Source: Candidatus Saccharimonadota bacterium
GTDB lineage: Bacteria > Patescibacteriota > Saccharimonadia > Saccharimonadales > Saccharimonadaceae
DNA: 64,000 nucleotides
NCBI GenBank assembly: GCA_030528625.1
Contig: JAUMYN010000001.1
Location: 186,001 to 250,000, forward strand
Direction: 5' to 3'
Each line of letters opens with the position of its first letter. Position 1 is the stretch's first letter. The notes under the pieces were generated by a model. That model made no database searches. It was not told the origin of the DNA and saw only the letters and a list, made by a program, of their open reading frames with translations. This document shows, one piece after another, positions 8,637 to 16,303 of this stretch. The translations under genes and the position numbers were made by a program.

Positions 8637-8702
8637 TTTGACAAATTGTGAAAATCTGTCAAAGCGGCTGATATATATATCATACTGGTATAAAAAAGTC
8701 AA
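8637..8702 (-). promoter_or_regulatory. Promoter and 5' inverted repeat of the small membrane protein
   Basis: On the minus strand TTGACT (plus 8697-8702), a 17-nt spacer and TATATA (plus 8674-8679) form a promoter. Just downstream of the predicted start lies a perfect inverted repeat, TTTGACA-N13-TGTCAAA (8637-8663). About 90 further bases separate it from the GTG. The repeat could be a repressor site or a 5' RNA stem. Confidence 0.55.
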
Positions 8703-8722
8703 TACTTTCTGCGTTTTTTTCC

Positions 8723-8751
8723 TTGCAAATTCCCGGCATCCCGCTTATACT
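8723..8751 (+). promoter_or_regulatory. Leaderless-type promoter of rpiB
   Basis: TTGCAA (8723-8728), a 17-nt spacer and TATACT (8746-8751) are followed after 6 nt by the rpiB ATG. The spacing predicts transcription starting at the initiator codon. No ribosome site precedes the gene. Confidence 0.7.
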
Positions 8752-8757
8752 AAACAC

Positions 8758-9213
8758 ATGAAGATTTACCTGGGTTCTGATCATCGCGGCTTTATGCTGA
8801 AGGAAAAAGTGTTTGCGTATCTAGCCAAGCATGGCTATGAGGTGGAAGATGTCGGCGGCAAGGAGCTGAATCCTGACGACGATTTTCCTCAGTTTGCTCA
8901 AGCGGCGGCGCTGCGCGTGATCGGCGACGCTGAAAGCGCTGATCCGCGGGCCATTCTGATCTGCGGCGGCGGCCAGGGCATGTGCATGGCGGCCAACCGG
9001 TTTCGGGGGATTCGCGCCAGCGTGATTTGGGATGCCTTTGAGGCCAAGATGACGCGCCAGGACAATAATTCGAATATTCTTTGTTTGCCGGCGCGGATTT
9101 TGGAGAATGACGAGGCGGCCTGGAAGGGGATTATCGAGACCTGGCTAAATACGCCGTATGCGGATGCTCTGCGGTTTAATCGGCGCAATGCGCAGCTGGA
9201 TGAGCTGGCATGA
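8758..9213 (+). CDS. rpiB: RpiB/LacAB-family sugar-phosphate isomerase (probable ribose-5-phosphate isomerase B)
   Basis: The 151-aa protein starts with MKIYLGSDHRGFMLKE, typical of the RpiB fold. It probably interconverts ribose-5-phosphate and ribulose-5-phosphate in the non-oxidative pentose phosphate pathway. ILICGGGQGMCMAANR keeps the catalytic-type cysteine of the family motif CGxG-G, and NILCLPARI matches the NIL-LGAR region. The start at 8758 is set by the promoter, since the in-frame upstream extension contains the promoter and has no ribosome site. It heads a tightly packed operon (rpiB, rpe-like, tkt N-half, X, tkt C-half), overlapping the next gene by ATGA. Confidence 0.85.
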   Translation: MKIYLGSDHRGFMLKEKVFAYLAKHGYEVEDVGGKELNPDDDFPQFAQAAALRVIGDAESADPRAILICGGGQGMCMAANRFRGIRASVIWDAFEAKMTRQDNNSNILCLPARILENDEAAWKGIIETWLNTPYADALRFNRRNAQLDELA

Positions 9214-9860
9214 GCGCGATCATCGCCCCAGCGGTCTTGGCGGAAACGGCCGAGCAGTACAAGGAGCAGGTTGACCGGATTACCGGGTTTGCCGAGCGGG
9301 TGCATATCGATTTGACGGACGGCGAATTTGCGCCAACTCTGACCGTTGGCGTGGCTGATTTGTGGGCCCCCGAGGGGTGGCTGGTAGATATTCATTTGAT
9401 GGCGCACGATGTCGGCAGCTATGTGCCGCAGCTGATTGCGCTGCGTCCGCATTTGATTATTCTCCATGCCGAGGCAACGGGCGATGTGGCGGCGGCCTTG
9501 GCGTTGATTCGTCAGTCGGGCATCAAGGCCGGGCTGGCGCTGCTGCGTCCGACCGTGCCGCGCACTGTCGAGCCGCTGATTAAGGCAGTCGATCATGTGA
9601 TGATTTTTTCGGGAGAACTGGGGCGGTTTGGCGGGTCGGCTAGCTTGATGCAGCTAGAGAAGATTCGTCTGATCAAGCTGATCAATCCGAGTGTCGAGAT
9701 CGGCTGGGATGGCGGCGTGATGGTTGATAACGCCTACAGCCTGGTGCAGGGCGGCGCTACGGTGCTGAACGTTGGCGGCGCCATCCAGAAAGCCGCCGAT
9801 CCAGCGGCCATGTTCGCGCGTTTGCAGGCGGAAATTACCAAGCAGGGCGTACTGGCCTAG
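9210..9860 (+). CDS. Ribulose-phosphate 3-epimerase-like protein (divergent)
   Basis: The 216-aa protein looks like a TIM-barrel Rpe. The four metal ligands of the family can be placed: His and Asp in RVHIDLTDGEF, His in VDIHLMAH and Asp in EIGWDGGV. The family motif MTVNPGFGGQ is replaced by MIFSGELGRFGG, so the exact substrate is uncertain. By context it should connect ribulose-5-phosphate with xylulose-5-phosphate for transketolase. It starts inside the rpiB stop (ATGA). The next start follows its own stop by about 13 nt. Confidence 0.75.
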   Translation: MSAIIAPAVLAETAEQYKEQVDRITGFAERVHIDLTDGEFAPTLTVGVADLWAPEGWLVDIHLMAHDVGSYVPQLIALRPHLIILHAEATGDVAAALALIRQSGIKAGLALLRPTVPRTVEPLIKAVDHVMIFSGELGRFGGSASLMQLEKIRLIKLINPSVEIGWDGGVMVDNAYSLVQGGATVLNVGGAIQKAADPAAMFARLQAEITKQGVLA

Positions 9861-9873
9861 GAGTACTCCACGG

Positions 9874-10722
9874 ATGGCCGATATCCCTCAGTTGTATCGC
9901 CTGGCCAATCAGCTACGGCAGGACTGTATCCGTATGACGCTGGCGGCTGGGTCGGGCCATCTGGCGGGGCCGCTGGGTCTGGCCGAGGTTATGGCGGTGC
10001 TGTATGGTGCGGTGTTGCGGGTTGATCCAGCGCGTCCTTTGTGGGATGAGCGCGATCTTTTAGTGATGAGTAATGGCCACTATGCCCCGCTACTGTATGC
10101 GGCCCTGGCGCGGCGCGGCTTTTTCGACTGCTCCGAGCTGAGCGAGCTGCGCCGCTTTGGGTCGCGGCTTCAGGGACATCCAGAGCGCCAGAGTCTGCCA
10201 GGTATCGAGACGACCAGCGGGCCGCTTGGTTCGGGGCTGAGCCAGGCGGTTGGTATGGCGTATCACGCTCGACAGGTGCAGCCGCAGCCGCAGCGCACGG
10301 TGTATTGCCTGCTGGGCGATGGCGAGCTGGCCGAAGGGAATGTGTGGGAAGCGGTGTTGTGCGCGCACAAGTATCACCTAGGTAATCTTATCGCAGTTAT
10401 TGATCGTAATCGCATGCAGATCGGCGGCGACACCGAAACAGTGCTGCCGCTGGAAGAGGTGGGTGCCAAGTGGCAGAGTTTTGGCTGGCGGGTGCAGCAG
10501 GTTGACGGGCATGATGTATCAGCGATTCTCCAGGCGATGAAGCGGGCCAAGGATGACACGCAGCGGCCGAGCGTCATCATCGCCCAGACGGTGCCAGGCA
10601 AGGGAGTGTCGTTTATGGAGCGCGAGTATCGCTGGCATGGCAAAGCGCCAAACCGCGAGCAAGCGGCTCAGGCCTTGGCAGAGCTGCAACAAAGTGAGTA
10701 TAAGAAAGAGAGTGTGCAATGA
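9874..10722 (+). CDS. Transketolase, N-terminal (TPP-binding) subunit
   Basis: The 282-aa protein matches the first half of transketolase. It contains GSGHLAGPLGLAEV near the N-terminus, the substrate/TPP loop SGPLGSGLSQAVGMA, and the TPP-Mg motif GDGELAEGNVWEA ending in DRNRMQ. It lacks the pyrimidine-binding half, which is encoded by the second gene downstream, so a hetero-oligomeric enzyme is expected. I chose ATG 9874, which follows AGGAG, over an in-frame ATG at 9772 inside the epimerase gene. Its stop overlaps the next gene by ATGA. Confidence 0.9.
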   Translation: MADIPQLYRLANQLRQDCIRMTLAAGSGHLAGPLGLAEVMAVLYGAVLRVDPARPLWDERDLLVMSNGHYAPLLYAALARRGFFDCSELSELRRFGSRLQGHPERQSLPGIETTSGPLGSGLSQAVGMAYHARQVQPQPQRTVYCLLGDGELAEGNVWEAVLCAHKYHLGNLIAVIDRNRMQIGGDTETVLPLEEVGAKWQSFGWRVQQVDGHDVSAILQAMKRAKDDTQRPSVIIAQTVPGKGVSFMEREYRWHGKAPNREQAAQALAELQQSEYKKESVQ

Positions 10723-11360
10723 AACAACTGAAAACGATCATACTAGCACTAGTCGTGGCAGTTGGCGCGGGCATCGGCACCTACGGTGCTTTGGTGCTAT
10801 GGTTCCCGAAACAAGCGGCCCCCGCGCAGATAGCAGTCGAGCAGCAGACCGCCAAACAGACGACCGACCGGCCATTGATTGACATGAATCAAAAAGCAGC
10901 TTTCACCCCTGATACTTATCTCTTGCCGACTGGCGAGGGGGTGGTCTTGACGACCGAGGGTACCAAGCGTCGGGCTCAACTGCAAGGTTTTGAGCTTGAG
11001 GCGCAGAATGTTGATGCCGCGTCTATTGTCAAGCACTACCCAAACCAAGGGCGCCAGACGACGTACTTTGCTAGCTTTATGAATCGCCAGATAGTGGCGC
11101 CGAAAGCGCAGGCCGGTAGTGTTGTACAGAGCGAACCGCAATCGCTGGTGATGACGGCGCAGGACGGGACTCGCGTCGAGTTCCAGCAGACGACGTATAC
11201 TTATACCGTGCAGCAGCAGGCATATACGACTCAGCTGATTGCTCGGGTGGGCGGTGCTCGGGCGGTGTATGTGATATTTACGGCCAAGACGGCCGATTGG
11301 TCTCAGGAAAAAGTAACGGCGCTGATTGATACGCTGCGAGTGAGTAAGTATGGCGGATAA
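10719..11360 (+). CDS. Hypothetical membrane-anchored protein inserted between the transketolase halves
   Basis: I do not recognise this 213-aa protein. An N-terminal signal anchor (IILALVVAVGAGIGTYGALVLW, about residues 7-28) is followed by a polar, Gln/Thr-rich domain of ~180 residues, probably outside the membrane, with beta-like strands (VEFQQTTYTYTVQQQAYTTQ) and no cysteine. It overlaps the upstream gene by ATGA and the downstream gene by 11 nt, so it is translated as part of the sugar operon although its predicted location differs from that of transketolase. Confidence 0.75.
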   Translation: MKQLKTIILALVVAVGAGIGTYGALVLWFPKQAAPAQIAVEQQTAKQTTDRPLIDMNQKAAFTPDTYLLPTGEGVVLTTEGTKRRAQLQGFELEAQNVDAASIVKHYPNQGRQTTYFASFMNRQIVAPKAQAGSVVQSEPQSLVMTAQDGTRVEFQQTTYTYTVQQQAYTTQLIARVGGARAVYVIFTAKTADWSQEKVTALIDTLRVSKYGG

Positions 11361-12342
11361 TTGTCTACGTTCAAATTGGCAGGTTGCGGAGAGCGAGGCG
11401 ATGCGGCTGGGGTTTGGCCGCGGGTTGTTAGCAGCTGGTCGAACTGACGCGCGAGTGGTGGTATTGAGCGCTGATCTGATGGAGAGTGTCGGCTTTGGCG
11501 CCTTTGCGGCTGAGTTTGGCAGTCCGCGGACTATTGAGGTTGGTGTGGCCGAGCAGCACCTGGTAACCATGGCCTCGGGCCTGGCGGCCATGGGTGCAGT
11601 GCCATTTGCTGGCAGCTATGCGGCATTTAGTCCGGGGCGTAACTGGGAGCAGATTCGCACTACGATTTGTCTGAATGATCGGCCGGTCAAGCTGGTGGGA
11701 TCGCACGCTGGGCTGAATGTTGGTCCAGATGGGGCGACGCACCAGATGCTGGAAGATATTGCCCTGATGCGAGCCTTGCCGAACATGGTGGTGCTGGCAC
11801 CAGGCGATGCGCACGAGGCAGAACTGATGGTGGCGGCGATGGTTGCTGATCAGCGGCCCAATTACGTACGGCTGCCGCGCGAGGCGACGCCGCTGTTTCT
11901 GGCGCATCAATCGTTTACTATCGGCAAGGGCTATGTACTGCGCGAAGGTAATGATGTGGCGCTGATCGGTACTGGTACGATGACCTATCAGCTACTGAGG
12001 GCGGCGGAGCAGCTAGCAGCCAGTGGTGTTCAGGCAGCGGTGCTTCACCTGCCAACCATCAAGCCGCTTGACGAGGCAGCAGTGCTGCAAGCGGCCGAGA
12101 TCTGCGGTCGCGTGGTAGTGGCGGAGGAGGCGCAGATAGCTGGCGGTCTGGGCGGTGCGGTGGCCGAGCTGCTGGGTGAGCGACTGCCGTTGCCGCTGCT
12201 GCGCCTGGGCGTGCGCGACGCCTTCGGTGAGTCTGGCGCTATGGCTGAGCTGTGGCACAAGCACGGTCTGGACGTGGATAGTTTGGCGCAGTCTATCCAC
12301 GCCTTTGTTGCTCGCGTGCCAGCGTATCGACCTGGCTTTTAG
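11350..12342 (+). CDS. Transketolase, C-terminal subunit
   Basis: The 330-aa protein is the pyrimidine-binding plus C-terminal half of transketolase or a DXS-like enzyme. The catalytic glutamate lies in EVGVAEQHLVTMASGLA, and GSYAAFSPGRNWEQIR and SHAGLNVGPDGATHQ are conserved substrate and cofactor regions. The C-terminal domain follows from about residue 190 (NDVALIGTGTMTYQLL). It should pair with the N-half encoded at 9874-10722. The start overlaps the preceding membrane-protein gene by 11 nt, and the ribosome site is weak. Confidence 0.88.
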   Translation: MADNCLRSNWQVAESEAMRLGFGRGLLAAGRTDARVVVLSADLMESVGFGAFAAEFGSPRTIEVGVAEQHLVTMASGLAAMGAVPFAGSYAAFSPGRNWEQIRTTICLNDRPVKLVGSHAGLNVGPDGATHQMLEDIALMRALPNMVVLAPGDAHEAELMVAAMVADQRPNYVRLPREATPLFLAHQSFTIGKGYVLREGNDVALIGTGTMTYQLLRAAEQLAASGVQAAVLHLPTIKPLDEAAVLQAAEICGRVVVAEEAQIAGGLGGAVAELLGERLPLPLLRLGVRDAFGESGAMAELWHKHGLDVDSLAQSIHAFVARVPAYRPGF

Positions 12343-12392
12343 CGTGTAGACTCTGTGGCGCTCCAAGCAGACTTCTCATTGTGCTCAAACAA

Positions 12393-12401
12393 TGCTACAC
12401 T
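12393..12401 (+). promoter_or_regulatory. Extended -10 promoter of fba
   Basis: TGC-TACACT (hexamer 12396-12401) has a weak -35-like TTCTCA at 12373-12378 with 17-nt spacing. The fba start codon lies 32 nt downstream, leaving a short leader with a GTAGGGGG ribosome site. Confidence 0.5.
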
Positions 12402-12433
12402 AAAAGCAGAAGCACGATAACTGTAGGGGGCAT

Positions 12434-13345
12434 ATGGGACTGACTATTTCGGAGATTCGGCACAATACCACGCGGGCGCGCCATCTGATGCAGCGCACGC
12501 GGACGCAGCGCTTTGCGGTGGGGGCGTTTAATATTGATAATCAAGAAACCTTGATTGCGGTGGCGCGGGCGGCGCAGAAGCTGCAGGCACCAGTGCTGGT
12601 AGAGGTGTCCGACGGTGAAGTGCGGGCTATGGGCCTGGAGAATGTGCGCGACCTCGTGGATAACTACAAGGCCGAATATGGCGTCGAGATGTACCTTAAC
12701 CTCGACCATGCGCCGACGGTTGAGGCCTGCAAGCGGGCGATTGACGCTGGCTATGAGTTTATTCACATTGACATTTCGCAGGCCAATCATGACGCTGGCG
12801 ACGAGGAAATTATTGCCAAGACACGCGAGGTGGTAGAGTACGCTAAGTTCACTGGCGCGCTGGTGGAATCGGAACCGCATTATTTTGGCGGCAGTTCGAA
12901 TGTTCATACTGAGGCGATCAATTACGATGAAATCAAGAAAACGTTTTCCACGCCAGAAGGCGCGGCGGCCTTTGTCGAGGCGACGGGGATTGATACTTTT
13001 GCGGCGGCGGTCGGTAATCTGCATGGCAAGTATCCGGTGCCCAAGGTGCTTGATTTGGCGCTTCTTCAGGCGGTGCGCGATGCCATTCATTGCCAAATCA
13101 GCTTGCATGGCGGGTCGGGCACGCCGCTGCATTATTTTGAGAAAGCGGCCAAGATTGGCGTGTCAAAAATTAACATCAACTCCGATATGCGCTACGCCTT
13201 TCGCACCACTTTAGAGCAAGTACTGCGCGATAATCCGAATGAGTACGCGATCGTCAAGCTGATGCCGCCGGTCTATGAGGCCGTCCAGGCGGTAGTTGAG
13301 GAAAAAATTACCGCCTTCGGTTCGGGCAGAAAGGCGATAGTCTAG
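12434..13345 (+). CDS. fba: Fructose-bisphosphate aldolase, class II
   Basis: The 303-aa zinc aldolase joins or cleaves fructose-1,6-bisphosphate to dihydroxyacetone phosphate and glyceraldehyde-3-phosphate. Visible signatures are GAFNIDNQET, the Asp/His zinc region YLNLDHAPT, the ESEPHYFGG loop, GNLHGKYP, LHGGSGTP and the substrate-binding KININSDMR. The tagatose or sedoheptulose bisphosphate activity of some class II enzymes cannot be excluded. The ATG follows a G-rich site, and the TAG stop overlaps the GTG of the PfkB kinase gene. Confidence 0.93.
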   Translation: MGLTISEIRHNTTRARHLMQRTRTQRFAVGAFNIDNQETLIAVARAAQKLQAPVLVEVSDGEVRAMGLENVRDLVDNYKAEYGVEMYLNLDHAPTVEACKRAIDAGYEFIHIDISQANHDAGDEEIIAKTREVVEYAKFTGALVESEPHYFGGSSNVHTEAINYDEIKKTFSTPEGAAAFVEATGIDTFAAAVGNLHGKYPVPKVLDLALLQAVRDAIHCQISLHGGSGTPLHYFEKAAKIGVSKININSDMRYAFRTTLEQVLRDNPNEYAIVKLMPPVYEAVQAVVEEKITAFGSGRKAIV

Positions 13346-14307
13346 TGGCGCGCATTATTACGGTGGGCGCGGCGGTACAGGACGTGTTCCTTAGTCAGTC
13401 TTCAGCACTCAAGGCGGTATGCGAAAGTCCTGACCGTTGTTTTCAAAAGCTGGAGCTTGGCTCAAAGGCCGATGTTAATCAGATTCACTTTTCGACGGGC
13501 GGCGGGGCGACCAATGCAGCAGTGACCTTTGCTCGACAGGGTCACGAGGTGGCGTTCATGGGGGTGATTGGCGATGATCCAGCGGGCCGAGCAGTGCTGG
13601 ATGATCTGGATCGGGAAAACATCGACACTCGGTTTGTACGTTTTTCGCGCCAGTATAATACCGGCTATTCCGTGCTGCTTTTGGCGCCAAACGGCGAGCG
13701 AACAATCCTTACTTATCGCGGTGCGTCGACGCATTATTATCCGGGGGACTTTGCGCCCGATGCGCTGGATGCTGATTGGCTGTATGTTTCGACGCTGGCA
13801 GGGCAGATGAAAGTGCTAGATGAACTGTTTCGGGTGGCCAAGGAGCGCGGCATAAAAATTTGCTTTAATCCAGGCAAGAAAGAGCTGGCGCAGCGCGAAC
13901 AGCTGATCGGACTTTTGGCCGATGTTGATGTGCTGGCGGCGAACCGCGAGGAGATGGCGCAGCTGGTATCGGGCGACACGCTGGAGATGTTAGTGCGCGG
14001 CGCCCTGCGACTAGCGCCAGTGGTTTTAGTGACTGACGGGACGCGCGGCTCGATGGTGAGCGACGGTCGGTCGATGATCCGCGCCGGGATGTATGAGAGT
14101 GTTGATGCGGTTGATCGGACGGGTGCGGGCGATGCCTTTGCCTCGGGCTTTTTGAGTCAATGGGTCGATGGTGCATCGCTCAGGGATGCAGTGTTGTTTG
14201 CCAGCGCCAATGCCAACTCGGTGGTCGCCAAGATTGGCGCCAAGGCTGGCATTTTATATAAAGGAGCAACGCTGCACGCGATGCCAATGAACGAGAGGAG
14301 ACTTTGA
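13345..14307 (+). CDS. PfkB/ribokinase-family carbohydrate kinase
   Basis: The 320-aa protein has the N-terminal glycine-rich signature TGGGATNAAVTFARQGHEVAFMGVIGDD and the C-terminal catalytic signature DRTGAGDAFASGFL with its aspartate base. It phosphorylates a sugar or sugar phosphate; the sequence does not settle which. Placed directly after fba (GTG overlapping its TAG), it could act on fructose-6-phosphate as a PfkB-type phosphofructokinase, or on ribose or another sugar feeding the pentose phosphate genes upstream. It is coupled to the next gene by TGATG. Confidence 0.85.
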   Translation: MARIITVGAAVQDVFLSQSSALKAVCESPDRCFQKLELGSKADVNQIHFSTGGGATNAAVTFARQGHEVAFMGVIGDDPAGRAVLDDLDRENIDTRFVRFSRQYNTGYSVLLLAPNGERTILTYRGASTHYYPGDFAPDALDADWLYVSTLAGQMKVLDELFRVAKERGIKICFNPGKKELAQREQLIGLLADVDVLAANREEMAQLVSGDTLEMLVRGALRLAPVVLVTDGTRGSMVSDGRSMIRAGMYESVDAVDRTGAGDAFASGFLSQWVDGASLRDAVLFASANANSVVAKIGAKAGILYKGATLHAMPMNERRL

Positions 14308-14783
14308 TGGCGCGAACACTAGTGAGATTATTGGGCGGTGATACCAAGGCGACTATGGCGTTGTCTGAGCTGCGGCTAATGACACGCGACGACAGTGATG
14401 TGCGGCTGTTGGCTGACATGCTGGCGCGGGCGCATAGTATTGTGCGGGCGCTGGGACTAGATCCAGCACATTCGACGGCCGAGGAAGTCTATCGGGCGCT
14501 GATCAATGCGGCGCCGCAGATTGAGGCGCTGGCGTGTTTTAAGGACAGCGATTGGGTGATCGCTGATTTCGATGGGCAGATTATTTCATTCCATCCAGTG
14601 GATATTGTTGAGAACTATCATCATCAGCTCCCGCTTGGAGAGCAGCGGGCTGGTGCCGGCCGGGTTGCGCTGGGCCAGGAAATCTATCGGCGCTACCGCG
14701 AGCATCCGCAGACCCACAACCCTTCGGTTAGTCGAGTTATCTGCGATGGCGGGATTTGCCGCTTGCTTGACGAAGAAGCCTAG
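14307..14783 (+). CDS. Hypothetical protein, last gene of the fba-pfkB group
   Basis: I do not recognise this 158-aa soluble-looking protein. It is rich in charged residues, with a helical first half (LSELRLMTRDDSDVRLLADM) and a second half containing ENYHHQLPLGEQRAGAG and a C-terminal Cys pair in VICDGGICRLL. The ATG overlaps the kinase stop (TGATG) and has a GAGAGGAG site, so it is co-translated with the kinase. The ORF also opens one codon earlier at a TTG, which is less likely. Its TAG overlaps the stop of the convergent LOG gene (CTAG). Confidence 0.72.
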   Translation: MARTLVRLLGGDTKATMALSELRLMTRDDSDVRLLADMLARAHSIVRALGLDPAHSTAEEVYRALINAAPQIEALACFKDSDWVIADFDGQIISFHPVDIVENYHHQLPLGEQRAGAGRVALGQEIYRRYREHPQTHNPSVSRVICDGGICRLLDEEA

Positions 14784-15451
14784 TGGTCGCAGTAGGTAGT
14801 GTTGCTGCGTACCGCTGCCATGATGTCGTCCAAGCTTTCGGTGATGGTGTAGATTGCCTCATCGCCCTCGGAGATGACATGCTGTTTTTCCAGCATATTA
14901 GTGCGCACAAATTCGTCCCAGACGCCCCAGAATTTTTTATCGAACAAGATAATAGGCGCCCGCGCCATCTTGCTGGTTTGGGTGAGCGTCAAGATTTCTG
15001 ATAGTTCATCCATGGTGCCAAAGCCGCCCGGAAAATAGATATAGGCATCAGCCATCATAGTCAGCGCGATTTTGCGCGGCGCAAAATGAGTAAAGGCCAG
15101 CGACTCGGTTGTATAGCGGTTGAGCGATTGCTCGTGCGGCAGTTCAATATTAAAGCCGATTGACGCTCCGCCGGCTTCAAGTGCGCCGCGATTGGCCGCC
15201 TCCATGATGCCAGGGCCGCCACCCGTTACCACGGTATAACCGTCTTGTGCCAGCCGGCGTCCTAATTCTCGGGCCTTTTGGTAATACTCGCTGCTTTCTG
15301 GCGTGCGGGCTGAGCCAAACACCGTGACGGTTTTGTGATATTTGCGCAGGACATTATAGCCAGCGTGGATCTGTTCATCGACATTGCTGAGGCGAAACAT
15401 GGCGGCTTGTAGTTGTAGCTCGCGCGGGATACAGACGGGTGGCGTGTTCAT
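14780..15451 (-). CDS. LOG-family protein (TIGR00730-like nucleoside-5'-monophosphate phosphoribohydrolase)
   Basis: The 223-aa protein shows the LOG family motif FPGGFGTMDELSEI and the Rossmann-type VVTGGGPGIMEAANRGALEAGG. Family members cleave the N-glycosidic bond of nucleoside monophosphates to base plus ribose-5-phosphate. Here that could feed the adjacent pentose-phosphate genes, which is inference. The start is the ATG after AAAAGGA; an in-frame GTG at 15487 would add 12 low-complexity residues and lacks a ribosome site. Confidence 0.85.
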   Translation of the reverse strand: MNTPPVCIPRELQLQAAMFRLSNVDEQIHAGYNVLRKYHKTVTVFGSARTPESSEYYQKARELGRRLAQDGYTVVTGGGPGIMEAANRGALEAGGASIGFNIELPHEQSLNRYTTESLAFTHFAPRKIALTMMADAYIYFPGGFGTMDELSEILTLTQTSKMARAPIILFDKKFWGVWDEFVRTNMLEKQHVISEGDEAIYTITESLDDIMAAVRSNTTYCDH

Positions 15452-15523
15452 AGAATCCTTTTTATTTTGTTTATTATCTTCCTTCACTGTATCACAAATT
15501 GCTTATGATTGCAAGACGTAGCG

Positions 15524-16303
15524 CTACCAGTTTTTAGCAGTAGGATTTCGTTGCAACTGCTTTTGATAATCAACCTCCGAATGGCGAGAGCGCTGTGATC
15601 GCAGGCGTTGCTGCTGCGCTTCGGTGGCACGCTGTTCAAGCTGCTCGAGTTTTTTCTGGGTAGTTTCGGTCTTGGTGTCGGCCGCGGGGTTTTCTTGTGC
15701 CGCTGCGTCATTATTGCGTTGCCGTTTGGCGGTATTAGATTTTTGGTCAATACGCCGCCCAAGAGCAGAAGCTGCCTGCTTGGTATCGGCTTGCTGTGAT
15801 TCGGGGCGCGTTTCGGTGTTACAGACTGCTCGGCCGTCGCGCAGCACCGCCTTCGCTGTGTCATAGGCGACAATGGCTGCATCAAACCGCCGTTCGCGTA
15901 GGTGAATATCCGCCTGCGCTTCAATACTGAGCGCGAGATTGATGCGTACATCGCATTCCCGAGTGCTCGGTGCAGTTTCGAGTGCTCGACGATAGTATTG
16001 CTCGGCCTCAGCGAAATTACCCTGACGAAACGCAACATTGCCACTGTTAAACAGTACCTTGTATGGCTCTAGCCAGTCGATGATCCGCAGCGGGTTGAGC
16101 CAAGCCAGCGCCTGGTCATGCCGTGTCTGGGCATAATGGCGGTGCGCCACATGGGAGAAGAGCGGAAGAGCTAGCAGATTAAGCGCGAGGACGAACGTTA
16201 GTAGGCAGAAGGGGAGAGAATACCTCAGCAGCTGTCGCCGCCGTCGTCGTCTGATGCCCTCAAAATCAAGCTTTTTCAAATCAAAGGGTCGACGATTCAT
16301 CAT
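15524..16303 (-). CDS. TPR-containing membrane-anchored protein (BatC-like position)
   Basis: The 259-aa protein has a basic N-terminus with a run of arginines, one hydrophobic segment (LPFCLLTFVLALNLLALPLF, about residues 30-50), then two or three TPR-like helix pairs (YKVLFNSGNVAFRQGNFAEA, EAQADIHLRERRFDAAIVAY). The tail is long, Gln/Arg-rich and charged, probably coiled. It is the last gene of the MoxR/VWA operon; its ATGA overlaps the second VWA gene. In Bat operons a TPR protein often assists the VWA pair, so a scaffold role is likely. Confidence 0.78.
   Translation of the reverse strand: MMNRRPFDLKKLDFEGIRRRRRRQLLRYSLPFCLLTFVLALNLLALPLFSHVAHRHYAQTRHDQALAWLNPLRIIDWLEPYKVLFNSGNVAFRQGNFAEAEQYYRRALETAPSTRECDVRINLALSIEAQADIHLRERRFDAAIVAYDTAKAVLRDGRAVCNTETRPESQQADTKQAASALGRRIDQKSNTAKRQRNNDAAAQENPAADTKTETTQKKLEQLEQRATEAQQQRLRSQRSRHSEVDYQKQLQRNPTAKNW

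Noticed and set aside
8605-8757. Longer 202-aa form of rpiB
   Set aside because: The extension spans the TTGCAA-TATACT promoter, has no ribosome site, and is unlike the RpiB family N-terminus.
8898-9596. A 232-codon minus-strand ORF opposite rpiB and the epimerase
   Set aside because: It lies entirely opposite two well-supported genes, has no ribosome site or promoter, and its translation is Gln/Arg/His-rich low-complexity typical of antisense frames in GC-rich DNA.
10797-11591. A 264-codon minus-strand ORF opposite the split-transketolase region
   Set aside because: It is antisense to two coupled genes, with no domain recognisable and Arg/Ser-rich composition.
12395-13132. A 245-codon minus-strand ORF opposite fba
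   Set aside because: It is fully antisense to a strongly conserved aldolase.
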